NCBI GenBank assembly: GCA_010094025.1
Contig: ML991829.1
Span: 62,001-126,000, forward strand
DNA from: Viridothelium virens
Lineage: Eukaryota; Ascomycota; Dothideomycetes; Trypetheliales; Trypetheliaceae
Direction: 5' to 3'
DNA: 64,000 nt
Part shown: piece after piece, positions 11,783 to 22,799 of the stretch
How the letters are laid out: every line of letters starts with the position of its first letter
Numbering within the stretch: the stretch's first letter is position 1
Program-made: the position numbers and the translations under genes
Notes under the pieces: generated by a model
Databases searched by the model: none
Seen by the model: only the letters and a program-made list of their open reading frames with translations
Told to the model about the DNA's origin: nothing

Positions 11783-13983
11783 ATGGCGCCTTTTAGAGGA
11801 AGGAGCAGAGGCAGGCCTGAGGGTAGGAGGCAAGAGCGCAACGGAACTCACTCGAAGAAAAGGTTTCCAACGCAGCGGGTAGTGGCAGAAGAGAATGAGT
11901 AAGTTGGATTTCCCTTCAATTGATTCTCAGCTAAAGACTAATGCCAGGAAGTGCTCCAAATGGAGAAGCAGAAAATTCCTCCGAGGACTCGGAGAGCCGG
12001 TACGAAGACGACCTTGATGGTGAGGAAGACGAGCAATCCATAGTCAAGCCAAACCCGTACAATATTCTGCTACAGTCACTACAGCAAGAGGCGGAACAGG
12101 CCGAGCCTCGGAAGAAGAAACGAAAGCTTGATCGTCTCGATCGTCCGAATTCAGCAGCAATAGAGACCTCAGCATTAGACGATGCAGACGAGAACCCTCT
12201 AAAGGAGGCAAACGGCCAAGAGGAGGATACAACAGATGGAGCACCCGTGGAGGAGACTTTAGACGAAGACGAAGATAGCTCCGACCCATTCGAGACACAT
12301 TTTGGGTCATTTGACGAAAATCGTGTGTTTGAGTGCATACAAAACATTGATCAGAATTCGTGGCGTGTCGAAAAACATCAAAACACTGTAGACAGGATAT
12401 TTTTGAGTATGCCAAGCTCAGCCAAGAGCACGAATACGCACTACTACCAAAACAAATCAAAAAGCCCCGAGAATTTGAAGCTTAAAAAGCGGCTGGCGGC
12501 AGCCGCCCAGAGCATCATTCCCAGTTTTGACGAGCTCCAGCGAGAGCTCGTGCCATATGTGTTCAACTATTCTGATCTGCTCTTCACATCCAGAACGGCG
12601 CAAAATGCTGCTAGTCTACGCTACATAACATGCTTGCACGTTTTGAACCATGTCTTCAAAACCCGAGATCGAGTGCTGAAGAATAACGCAAAGCTGGCGA
12701 ATGCGAGTGATGGTGATGAGTTGGAACTTAGGGACCAAGGATTTACTCGGCCAAGGGTTCTTCTATTGCTTGAAACGCGGCAATCCTGCGCTGAGATGAT
12801 TGAGACGATGATGAGACTGTGTGAGCCCGAGCAACAGGAGAACAAGAAGCGTTTCCAAGACGGCTACACCAACAACGAAGATAAATTTGCGGAAGACAGA
12901 CCGGAGGATTTCCGAGAGCTCTTCGAAGGGAACGACGACAATGATTTCAGACTCGGCTTGAAGTTTACGCGCAAGACTGTTCGTTATTTCTCCCCATTTT
13001 ATACCTCGGATATAATTCTTGCAAGTCCTCTAGGACTGCGAAGAATTGTGGAGAATGATGATCCCAAGAAGAGAGATCATGACTTCCTTAGCTCAATCGA
13101 GGTCGTCATTGTAGATCAAGCCGACGCAATGCTACAGCAGAACTGGGAGCATGTTGAGTATGTCTTCTCTCACCTCAACCTGCAGCCAAGAGAAGCACAC
13201 GGTTGCGACTTCAGCCGAGTACGCAATTGGTACCTTGACGGTCATGCAAGATTCTGGCGGCAAACCATCATTTTCTCTGCATACAATACGCCGGAGCTCA
13301 ACAACCTCTTCAATAGCAGCTTGTTGAACTTCTCCGGAAAAGCAAAGGTGCAGCCAGAATACGATGGCTCCTATCTCTCTGTTAACCTTCCCCTAAAGCA
13401 AACATTCTCTCGAATGAATCCTGCATCACCCGCTGCCGACCCGGACGCTCGATTCAATTACTTCACTTCTGCCATCATTCCATCGCTCACACGACACCTA
13501 CAGCCAGCTGACCCAACGATTGGCGGACCTGGGATTTTGATCTTTATCCCATCGTATCTAGACTTTGTCCGGCTGCGAAATTACTTTGCCAGCTCGAACG
13601 CAACACAAAACATTTCATTCGGCTCAGTGTCTGAGTACACAGATATGCCGGAAGTTCGACGGGCTCGCGCGCACTTCTTCAACGGGCGACATGCTGTACT
13701 CTTGTATACAGGGCGTGCGCATCACTTCCGGCGGTACAAGATTCGAGGCGTGAAGAAGGTGGTGTTCTACGGGCTCCCCGACAATCCAATATTCTATCGA
13801 GAAATAATTGAGGGGTTTCTTGGACAAACGATTGCGGAGGGCAGGGTGGATGCGGCGGAAGTTGGGGCGAGGGTTATGTTTTCCAAGTGGGATGCGTTGA
13901 AGCTAGAGAGGATTGTAGGGACGAGGAGAGTGGGTGGTATGCTAAGGGACAAGGAAGGGGATACCTTTGACTTCATATCTTAA
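11783..13983 (+). CDS. UTP25: U3 snoRNP-associated protein UTP25
   Basis: A basic first exon (11783-11898, [16 protein letters not shown]) joins a long second exon; the phase-compatible acceptor is an AAG at 11951, giving 715 residues. After an acidic stretch and a KKKRK patch comes [13 protein letters not shown], a marker of Utp25/DEF proteins. Next come [20 protein letters not shown] and a degenerate helicase-like core: [14 protein letters not shown], then [15 protein letters not shown] in the place of a DEAD box, [14 protein letters not shown], and a C-terminal lobe with [19 protein letters not shown]. Walker residues are not conserved, as is usual for Utp25. The protein works in the nucleolus in the SSU processome during 18S rRNA maturation. 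The upstream acceptor CCAG at 11947 would put the acidic region out of frame. Confidence 0.9.
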
Positions 13984-14490
13984 GCCCCAAGGAATTATAC
14001 GTCAAAATAGAAAACTGAAAGAAAATTGAAAATCCATGATTGCCATGTCAGGTCTGAAAAGGTCCTCCCAAAGCGGCTAGTGCCATGAGGCATTCCTCGG
14101 ATCTAGAAGCTCAACAAGACGACACCTCGTTTCTCTTTGTCTCAATGACTACATCAAGGAATGTCACTTTTGTGTGCATTATCCTACTCATAATCACATC
14201 GTAGCCTCATGAGGTACGGTCCGATAAGAGCAGTCACGCAAAATGTGAGCTTGTCCGTTGACTATTAGTTCAAAGATTCTAGCAACCTGTAAGGTACCGT
14301 AGTTTACAAGCAAAAAGCAGTGGATAGACTTTTGGTCTTAATGAACATGATTAACCTCATAGGGTTATGGCTTCTCAGGCCAATTTAAATATACTCTTGC
14401 ATGAAAGAGATCAACCAGCATCCAGAAACGAGCCACAGGAATGTGCTGCTTAGTCTTGAATGAGTTAGCCAAAATTCGTGGGTGTATGGG
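13984..14490. other. Intergenic, convergent 3' ends
   Basis: AT-richer spacer between UTP25 and the coiled-coil gene. No supported feature. Confidence 0.55.
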
Positions 14491-16059
14491 TTACTTCATC
14501 AACTCACCAGCCGTCCCAGCTAGGTTGGTCTCATTCATGAAATCTGCCAGCTCCTCATCATCTTCAGCATCTTCCAACGAGTCTTTAGGCATTATCGCAT
14601 CCAGCATCTGGAGCTTTCGCTCTCGCGAGCACCTGCTGTCAGGCTGAGGCAGCCATTTTAATACGTTGTTGAACTCGGGTGACCTCTTTACCGCCTCAAC
14701 GGCGTCCAGCATCAATCTCCGATTCAACGTCCACCGATTGCTCTTTATCAGCGGCCACTTCCGAAGGTTCCAGATGTTGTTGAATGTCTTTGCAGTGAAA
14801 GCATGGGCCAGCGCTACCGTGACCACTTCACTGTCCATTCTCCTCAACTGCTCCACTTGCTCGACCCGACTTAAATGCTCGTCGGGGAGCATCAGGAGCG
14901 TTGACTCCTCTTCTACGAGCGCGTAAACGCTCTTTTCCTCTTCTCCACCTGACAGAGACGCCAGGAACTCGTCAATCTCTTCGTCGTCCAGACCCGCGCT
15001 CGATTCTTCGCTTTGAGGGTTTGACTGATAATAAGGTCCTCTCTGCGCATGCTTGTCTGAATTGGCGTCGTGTACGGAAGGATGATCAAGAAGCTCATCT
15101 GTCTTCTCCTCCTCTCCGTCCTCTCCCTCTTCTTCTTCTTCTTCTCCTTCTCCTTCTCCTTCTCCATCCTCCTCCTCGTCGCCAGCGATTGAATGTTGAG
15201 ATGATGAGGACCCCCCGGCGGCATTCATAGACCAGTCTGACATCTTGTCGGAGTCTTCATATCGCTGGCTGGTATGGTTGAGACTCTGTTCTTGAAGATG
15301 CTGGACTTGATCCTCCAGACCGTGAAGTCTTTGGTCTTTCTCGACCAATTGTGACTTCAGTTGATCAACATCTCCTTTCAGATGTAGGACAGTCTGTTGC
15401 TCTTGATTGATGAGGATGTCTCGGGATGTACTTGCCCTCCGAGCATCCTCGAGCTCTCTCCTGCACGCCATATTTTCTTCTTTAAGCTTGGCGTTCTCTT
15501 CTTTGAGTCTCTCGACCTCCTTTTCAATCGTTTGAAACACGGCAGTGTCCGCAGTAACTGCGGCCCACCCCTTAATTTTGGCGAACTCTTCAAGAGCTCG
15601 CCACCTTTCTTGTGTTTCTTTTGCATTGGCCTAAATCATCAGTTTCTCAAAGTGCCATCGATAACTATCGGAGCTGACCTCATTCTGGTATCGGGCTAAT
15701 ACAAGCTGGGCATTAAGCCCGTCTGCCCTTTTCCTCTCCTCCTTTGTCTCCGAACGTCGCCTTTCAATCTCTGGTCTCAGCGATCTGACTTCTGAACGCG
15801 AGGGTGTCCTCCTCATGCTACGAGCTGCGAATTTCGAAGCCCGGTTTTTTCCAAAAGCAGTCATTGCTTGCTGCTTTTGGAATTCACTGCGAAGTTTTCG
15901 CAGCCGGTATGCCGATGGCATATCTTGCGCAAGTGACGACCGTTGAATCTTATACGGGCTCAGGTGATCGACTTGCTCATTATTGGCGGATCTCTTCCTG
16001 GAACATCCAAAGATGATGGCATGTTCTGTCAAAGGCCCTTTTGAGCCTCTATCATTCAT
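14491..16059 (-). CDS. Coiled-coil protein of unknown function
   Basis: Two exons (16059-15679 and 15630-14491) give 506 residues. They are separated by a 48-nt intron with donor GTCAGC and acceptor TTTAG; it is a multiple of three and carries an in-frame TAG, so retention would truncate the protein. The N-terminal part is basic (SKFAARSMRRTPSR). From about residue 100 to 260 the protein is a long Glu/Lys-rich coiled coil (EIERRRSETKEERKR, later VERLKEENAKLKEE). A strongly acidic run of Glu and Gly follows. The C-terminal third, with FNNIWNLRKWPLIKSNRWTL and FNNVLKWLPQ, looks folded and may be the conserved part. I do not recognise the family. Confidence 0.72.
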
Positions 16060-16462
16060 CCGGGCAGACTCTGTGTCCCAATAGACTGCACTCGCTCTTT
16101 AGTAGTTGCTTGCTATTTTCGGACGTTCTTCCAGAACAAAAACACCTACGGGTATTCGGAGTATTGTAAGTCGTGTGTCCCATTGGTGGACTCAGATCGA
16201 ATGAAGAACCCATCTTGGGTGCTGTTAGGGTGGTGAACGTGCTGATGAGCGCGGGTCTATCACCGGCAGATGGCGGAAGGAAGAGTTATGAGGAGGATAT
16301 GATGTTAATGTGAAGGTACTCTCAGAATTATGATATGATGTTATTCAAGCTGATGGATCGAATCAGTAGTGAAGCGGACGAGGTAGCAAGTTAAGGAGTA
16401 GAACGCGAGGTCAAAGAAGGGGGAAGTAGAAAAGAGTCACTCGCGAGGCCATTTCTTATCAC
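16060..16462. other. Intergenic, no gene recognised
   Basis: Upstream region of the coiled-coil gene. No coding region or repeat seen. Confidence 0.5.
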
Positions 16463-17071
16463 TTGGTTCTAATAATACGCCCAACACAGCTATCACTGAA
16501 GGTGGTGATGCCGGGCTCTCGGAGATTGCGAACTCGAGTGATGACAAGAAGATCGCAACACAACCCCCGAACTCTGTATATCACATCCAGAAACAGTCTT
16601 ACATTGGCCCACTTGGAAAATGATTCTTTCGGCGGAGTTCCTACTTCACAAGAGCTTCTCTGCCCGCGTGGGTTGTCTTCCTTTCGCTTGTCTTCGGCAG
16701 TCACGTACTCTCTAACTCAAGCAATTTACCACAGCTTCTCGACCATCACATTCTCATCCGTAACGGAGGAGCTTCTTTCCGTGATCCTCAAATATGTCGG
16801 TGTTGAGGACTTCTACGGCGACATTGATAGGCTGGCTGCATGCAAGAGGTGCTATCGGATCAGCAGTCTTATGATTATGAAGGGAGTGATTGTGATAGAG
16901 AGATCAAAGCTATTACCGCCCAACACGCTCGATCTTCTTCGAGGATGGCTTTATACGAATGACTTCAAGTTTGCCTTCTGTAATCGCTTGCCTAGATCCA
17001 AGAGTCTCTTCTACAAAAAGAGTGTGTTGTTTGATGTCGAGTTAATACGAAACCTCCTTCACGTCTGTTAA
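16463..17071 (+). CDS. F-box-like protein fragment
   Basis: The open frame covers 202 codons, but only the part from about 16740 looks protein-coding. VTEELLSVILKYVG, then DFYGDIDRLAACKRCYRIS and IVIERSKL match the pattern of fungal F-box-like domains (helix, short gap, LxxCRRxY, then a beta strand). F-box proteins recruit substrates to SCF ubiquitin ligases. The expected leucine-rich C-terminal half is absent; a short frame at 17079-17402 could be a further exon or a decayed remnant. The true start is unknown. This may be a small lineage-specific gene or a pseudogene. Confidence 0.35.
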   Translation: MVLIIRPTQLSLKVVMPGSRRLRTRVMTRRSQHNPRTLYITSRNSLTLAHLENDSFGGVPTSQELLCPRGLSSFRLSSAVTYSLTQAIYHSFSTITFSSVTEELLSVILKYVGVEDFYGDIDRLAACKRCYRISSLMIMKGVIVIERSKLLPPNTLDLLRGWLYTNDFKFAFCNRLPRSKSLFYKKSVLFDVELIRNLLHVC

Positions 17072-17462
17072 GACTGGAATGAGGGGCTCTTCGAATCATG
17101 CCGAAAGCCACGAACAATCCAATTCCAAGGACACGCGCCAATCCTCGGAGGTCCTCCAAGTATCCTCTTCGAAGTCAGACCAGGTCCATGAAGACTTTCT
17201 AGGATTCTCGACTGGCACTCTTCCATTTACCTTGACGGACTTGCACTTAGATTTATACAGAGTAGCTGTCGACCTGTGGGGTATAGTGAACGATGAAAGG
17301 CAAACTCATCTATCAGGACACCCTGTTTGGCACTTGCAGGGACAAACATCATGGACAAGGGAACACCGCAGTGCATGCGAGATATGGCCTCGATTTCTTT
17401 GATTCATTCAATTAGCAGGTTCGAATGCTTTATAGCAAGATGCTTGAATAGCAAGAAAGCAC
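17072..17462. other. Intergenic with a short doubtful frame
   Basis: Contains a 107-codon frame (17079-17402) in plus orientation that may belong to the F-box-like locus. I see no domain in it. Confidence 0.4.
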
Positions 17463-18328
17463 TCATGGCTTAACGCTCTCATTCCTCTCGACTAGTTCTC
17501 CAACGCCCAGCCCCCTGCCAACCTTGACTTTCCTCTTCTTTCCCTTGCCCTTCTTAGCCTCCCCTTCGCCCTTCTTGCCCGCGCTACCTACCTCATCACC
17601 TTCATCGACCGCCTCAGCGTCGTCCTCGCTGCTCTCCGCCTCTTCTCGGAAGTAAGAGAGATCCATCTTCATCGAATACGCGTCCTCGCCATCGGCATAG
17701 TACTTTGGTTCGATCTTATCGACTTTGAAGCCCAAGGTGTCGCGATAGAGATGGAGAGCCGCAGTGTTCGACATGCGGACATGTAAAGAGACGTAGTGCG
17801 CTCCATATGTCTCAAACATTGCTCGCTCTATTGAAGTGTGAGCTTTTTCCAAGGACCGAAGAAGGATTATGTGCCACAAATTGTGGAAGCACACTCACGG
17901 CTCTGACGCATCAGTTTCTCTGCTAGACCTAATCTCCGATGTGTTCGCATGACGCTCAAACTCGTAATATGACCGTGCTGAACTCCGTCCGCAGGTTCTT
18001 CCTCCATCTTAGCGAGGACGTAACCGACAACTTTTGGGGGGTCATATGGCGTCTTTTTCGGACGAGAAACCTTCCAGTTCACGTAAGCGGAGCAAGCAGC
18101 GATTTGGTCTGTATAGCAAAGTATAGAACGACGAAATGGAATCTTCCTGACTGTGCAATGGAGCTAATTGAAAGGGTAATTACATACATCGACGGCTACA
18201 TAGCTTAGTTGGGGCCAGCTCAAAGCATGGTACATATAATATTTGAAGAAATAGTTTTCCGGTAGATTTGTGATATTAGCCTGCTGGACATGTGGTATGT
18301 CTGAGGGGCGTAGCAGTCGTATATCCAT
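17463..18328 (-). CDS. NAA10: N-terminal acetyltransferase A catalytic subunit NAA10/ARD1
   Basis: Three exons (18328-18188, 18070-17899, 17827-17463) give 225 residues. The N-terminus [18 protein letters not shown], then [20 protein letters not shown] and YVAVD, is diagnostic for Naa10. The GNAT acetyl-CoA motif appears as [13 protein letters not shown], and [26 protein letters not shown] and [12 protein letters not shown] complete the fold. The tail is acidic and then lysine-rich ([15 protein letters not shown]), as in other fungal Naa10 proteins. With Naa15 it forms NatA on the ribosome and acetylates N-terminal Ser, Ala, Thr, Gly and Cys after methionine removal. All exon joins keep phase and reproduce conserved strings, so the model is firm. 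Confidence 0.94.
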
Positions 18329-20181
18329 CTCCGGGGAACTTGTGGATTAATGGGCTGAGTATGGCGAAGACAATCGCTGGCTAAGCTGATGAGGAAGGAG
18401 TTGTAGACTACGTTGAATTAGGTACTCTCGGTACAAGGAGTGTTCTTCAGGATATCGTACTCGGGCAGACCAGGCTGCCAGCCAAGCGGAAAGCGTGTGA
18501 TTACATAATTCACTGCGTTCCATCACCCCCGGATTTTGAAATGTCACGGCTCTTGTGTGATGCAGAAAATCGCCAAAGTATCTATGTTTCGAGACGCATA
18601 GGAAGTTTGATTCCACGGATTACCCTGCTATACTTCGGACAAATATTCGCCTAAATTTCATTCCCCTCTGTGTGTGCACACACGATTGCCGCTCCACGGC
18701 CTCAATTGACTATACATTGCTTTCACCATGGCAGCGGATTCCGCGTACATGCCGGTAAACCGGCTCATGTAGACCGGGCAAACCTAGCATGTGAACTTGT
18801 TGTACCCCGTACAAAGATTTGCGAGATTCCAAATGCTGGTCGCACACAACTCAGTCTTCACGCGAACGCTTTCATACTTCCACGACTACGTTGCCGATCT
18901 CGTGTGATCTCCAAGCGCACAACGCCCGAGTCCTACGAAGACCTAAGTGAGCTCGAAGCCATCGAGGACTATGCAGGAAACTCTTGCTGGCAGTGAAATG
19001 TCAAATCTGCTTAATGATACGCAAGGCCCAATAGACGCGGCAGCAGTGACACCTAATTCACGTTGCTGATAAACGAGGCTCCTCGGGTCTCATCGACACT
19101 AAGATGATGGTCTAAGGCGGTAAGCTCTCAGTATCTTCTCGCATATCCCGTAGGAACTACAAAGCGAACAGTATTGAAAGACTTGGTTTCAGTTGCAAAA
19201 GACGAAAAGCTTACAGCCATCCATGTATGGACTTACCTTACACCCCAGCGCAGCAAATATTCGATTGAAAATGAAGTCAGTAAGGAGCAGGAGAGCTCTC
19301 GATAACACAGGTGGCCATGTTATTGACCTTCGATAGCAGATAGTTGCCTTGCTGAGACAGCCGCGATAGCTGAAGAAGGTGCGAGTGTGCCTTAGCCGAG
19401 CATAGTGCCTCAAATGTTGCAGAGAGACGTGTGGAGGCTTCTCGTTCGCCAATAATCCTCTAGCGATGCAGCTGACGGGTGAAGGTTGAGGATGAGAATG
19501 AGGCACTGGCTGCGCCAAAGTCCACTTTCTCTGAACCCATGACCACTGCGAGCTTATCTTGCGCAGCTAGGACGGCATCTGAGTACGCCCAGTCTCCCTT
19601 GCCGATGGAACCGAAATGTTGAACCGTATTCTCAAATGCGATTTAAAGGTGGACATCCATCAGGCTACGACGCCTGCCAGGGAGCTCCCTAGTGATGCGC
19701 CCGCACCATGACTTCATAGCAGACCGTTGAGAAAAAAATACAGGAAGCAGACATGTCTGAGTGCAAGATTAGCATGCTTGAAGTACCAAAGACGAATGAT
19801 GGGAGAGACACTGACCCATCATCCTATCCCAATCATATCCGTTATCGGCGAGGTCATACCGGTTAGACGCGGCAATTGTCGGCCGACTCTTGAATGATTC
19901 ACATCCCTCGTTTGTTGAATATCATCAACGGAAAACATTCCGTTTGTTCTACGGGCAAGTAATTTCGAAATTGCTGTAAGTGGATACCGGCTAAAAGATC
20001 GATGGGCACGTTGTAGTCCGATGGTCGCTGAATTATTCTATAAATCCAATTGAATGAGTCCTGTTCCTCCTACTACACATTTGACGCAGCACCTTTCTGA
20101 TTGCTTCGGCTACCCACCCAAGCCACTGCCATCCCCTCTCGCCCTTCTCCCTCTCTCTTCCAGAAACCCATAGAAGTAATC
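18329..20181. other. Long intergenic region upstream of NAA10 and BCAT
   Basis: About 1.85 kb with no credible gene on either strand. It must carry the divergent promoters of NAA10 and the branched-chain aminotransferase. A TATA-like TTCTATAAATCC lies near 20036, about 140 bp before the aminotransferase start. Confidence 0.5.
19839..19848. promoter_or_regulatory. Leu3-type CCG-N4-CGG palindrome upstream of BCAT
   Basis: CCGTTATCGG fits the CCG-N4-CGG core bound by the zinc-cluster regulator Leu3/LeuB, which controls branched-chain amino-acid genes in fungi. It lies 334 bp before the BCAT start. Such a 6-base match occurs by chance several times in a window this size, so it is only suggestive. 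Confidence 0.25.
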
Positions 20182-21519
20182 ATGGCACCATCAGCCATCA
20201 CCCCCGAACGCAGCATCACTCCGGAAACCGTCACTGACCTCACCAACGCCGGCATCAAAGCAACCATCACCAAAACCGCCGCCAGCCTCTCCACCCCTCA
20301 CCCCCAATCCTCCAGCCTCGCCGAACTCGACGCCTCCCTCCTACACACCACCCCAACCACCGCGCCGCGCAGCGTGCCTTCGCCCGACTCGCTCGAAACC
20401 GCGGCGCAGAAAAAATGCACCGACCACATGATCACCTGCAGCTGGACATCGAGCACCGGGTGGCAGACGCCGCAGCTCGTGCCCTTCGGCCCGCTCTCCC
20501 TCATGCCCAACGCCTCCTGCCTGCACTACGCGACGACCTGCTTCGAAGGGCTGAAGCTGCACCGCGGGGTGGACGGACGTCTGCGTCTGTTCCGGCCGCA
20601 GCTCAACTGCGCACGCATGCTGCGCTCGAGTGCGCGCATCGCCCTGCCTGCGTTTCCGCCTGCGCAGCTCCTCCGCTTGATCGTTAAGCTCTGCGCTGCT
20701 GATGCGCCGAAGTGGTTGCCTCGTAGACGGCGAGAGGGCGCGGTGGAGGAGGAGGGGGAGGGGGAGGACGACGAGGGCGAGGAGGGGGCTGCCGGCAGGT
20801 TCCTGTACGTGCGCCCTGCGATGATCGCGAACGATGCGTCGCTCGGCGTGCAGAAGCCGAACGAGGCGCTGCTGTTCGTCCTGCTGAGCTGTTTTCCGGA
20901 CTTATCGAGGAGTGGGGTGACGGGTAGGCCCGGGTTGCGCCTGCTGGCGAGTCGGGAGGAGGCGGTGAGGGCGTGGCCGGGTGGTTTTGGGTATGCGAAG
21001 GTGGGGGCGAATTATGGGCCGACGCTGGTGGCGCAAGGGGAGGCGAGGGAGAGGGGTTACGATCAGGTTTTGTGGTTGTTTGGGGAGAATGGGGTGGTGA
21101 CGGAGGCGGGGGCGTCGAATTTCTTTGTGGTGTGGAGGACGAGAGAGGGGCGGACGCAGTTGGTGACGGCGCCGGTGGAGGAGAAGATTATTTTGGATGG
21201 GGTGACGAGGAGGAGTGTGATCGAGCTGGCGAGGGAGCGGTGCAGTGGCGAGTGTGAGGTTGTGGAGAGGACGTTTGAGATGCGGGAGGTTGCAGAGGCG
21301 GTCCAAGAAGGGAGGATATTGGAGGCCTTTACGGCAGGGACGGCCGTCTTTATAGCGCCTGTTGCGGAGATTCACTTCAGAGGGGTAGACCTCCACATTC
21401 CAATGGGGAGGGGAGAAGGCGGGCTATTCGCTCTGCAGATTAGGACTTGGTTGGAGGATATTATGTGCGGCAAGACTGAACATCCGTGGAGCCTCGTCGT
21501 TGAGGAGGACGAAGCTTGA
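20182..21519 (+). CDS. Branched-chain amino acid aminotransferase
   Basis: Intronless frame of 445 residues. It catalyses PLP-dependent transfer between branched-chain amino acids and 2-oxoglutarate (fold-type IV). Visible motifs are YATTCFEGLKLHRG, LRLFRPQLNCARM, FLYVRPAMIAND, the catalytic lysine K273 in GFGYAKVGANYGPT, then QVLWLFGENGVVTEAGASNFF, IILDGVTRRSVIELAR and EAFTAGTAVFIAPV. A basic and then acidic insertion (residues about 181-206, RRRREG then a Glu/Asp/Gly run) sits just before FLYVRPA and is unusual. The N-terminal 70 residues are Ser/Thr-rich and do not look like a clear mitochondrial signal, so a cytosolic enzyme is likely. The 3' half is very G-rich on the coding strand. The start is the first ATG; upstream in-frame codons begin only with TTG. 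Confidence 0.93.
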   Translation: MAPSAITPERSITPETVTDLTNAGIKATITKTAASLSTPHPQSSSLAELDASLLHTTPTTAPRSVPSPDSLETAAQKKCTDHMITCSWTSSTGWQTPQLVPFGPLSLMPNASCLHYATTCFEGLKLHRGVDGRLRLFRPQLNCARMLRSSARIALPAFPPAQLLRLIVKLCAADAPKWLPRRRREGAVEEEGEGEDDEGEEGAAGRFLYVRPAMIANDASLGVQKPNEALLFVLLSCFPDLSRSGVTGRPGLRLLASREEAVRAWPGGFGYAKVGANYGPTLVAQGEARERGYDQVLWLFGENGVVTEAGASNFFVVWRTREGRTQLVTAPVEEKIILDGVTRRSVIELARERCSGECEVVERTFEMREVAEAVQEGRILEAFTAGTAVFIAPVAEIHFRGVDLHIPMGRGEGGLFALQIRTWLEDIMCGKTEHPWSLVVEEDEA

Positions 21520-21688
21520 CTGGGACCGAATACGCGTCTAGATTGCCTGATCAGCGCAAGGTGTTGAATAACTCTTGAAGGGCAGTTGCAGCCATTTCAA
21601 ATGAAAGCTTTGCAGCAAGTCGACCTTGAACCCTCCATCACGAAAGAGCCCTGGAGACATCTTCAAGCTCCGAGGTCACGAGATAGTC

Positions 21689-22799
21689 TCATTCTCTTTC
21701 AGGAATGAAGGCCTTCAGTGGCCCTTCCGACCCTAACATATTCTCCGTCATCATTTTGGCTCGTTGCTCGATCATGTCCACGTTGACCTTCTCTAGCACA
21801 TCCCTCGTGCTATCCACGACCTCCTTGTCTTCGTGCACATCTGCCATCACCGTCCCCTCTTCTGTCCAATATTTTTCAAGCTGCTCCCTCAGTACTCTAT
21901 CCCTAAATACCGTGTTCCTGATCGCGCCCAATGCTGTTAGTTTCCCTTGCGCCCCTTCCAGTACTCTAAGACTTTCCTCCAGTTGCACCTCAATTTTCGG
22001 CGGTTGCACAAGCCAGCGATTGGTTGCCGTAAGCCAAATCGCCCATCCTAAGAGCGCGTCCACCGCAGCCATCGTAAGGTAACGTAGGATGCGCATGCGC
22101 CAATAGAAGAAGTCAATTTCTCCGAGCTTCGTCGCTTTCGAATTGGCGCGGTGGTCAAAGAGCAAGGTCAGCCATAGTTCTCCGAGGGCCAGGGTGGCCC
22201 CGGCAACTGCTGCCTGGGTGCGCCACCGGGAAGCTTCTGGGCCGAACAGCAGACCTGATGTTGCAAGGCCCAGTGCAATTAGGTGTACGATGTGCGGTGC
22301 AAAGAGCGTTGGTAGATAGTAGAGAATGTAGCTGTTCTCATCTTCCGAGGTGCAGAACGAACAAGTGGCGAGCGCATCAGGTCCATATTTGAAGTATAGA
22401 AGCCGCGACTCCAGGTTAACAAATTTAGCTCTCAATGCCTCGTCGAAGGGGGTGAGGGTGCCTTTGAAACCTGCGAGACGGGTAAAGAGGACCTCGGTAG
22501 GAATTTGTAGGCGCGAAGAAGTAGCTAGGAAGACGTTCTCGGGACTGAAGTAAGGAAGAGTCGAGACAAGAGCAAGGAGGGCGATTACGAAGATAATGTT
22601 GAGAGCGCGATTAACGGAGGAAGGACACGGTCGGATGGAGGCTCGGTGGGAAGAAGCTCGTATGGAGCGGACGAAGGCGATGGCCTTTGGAAGGAGGAGG
22701 GGTCCGAGGGTGAAGAGGAGTGATTTGATGCTACAATCGTCAGGATGACTGAACTTGAATAGGGTATGAGGATTTGAAATACAGGTCCCAGTTAACCAT
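21689..22799 (-). CDS. Conserved fungal multi-pass membrane protein, unknown function
   Basis: Two exons (22799-22783 and 22730-21689) give 352 residues; the first exon holds only MVNWD and part of a leucine codon. Hydrophobic segments lie near the N-terminus (LLFTLGPLLLPKAIAF, then IIFVIALLALVSTL), in the middle (IVHLIALGLATSGLLFG, then AAVAGATLALGELWL) and near MAAVDALLGWAIWL. FKYGPDALATCSFC suggests a conserved loop with two cysteines. The C-terminal 100 residues are helical and soluble. It resembles a fungal family I remember only under uninformative names. Localisation to an internal membrane is inferred from the helices. Confidence 0.75.

Noticed and set aside
20902-21396. 164-codon minus-strand frame inside BCAT
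   Set aside because: Antisense shadow caused by G-rich coding sequence.
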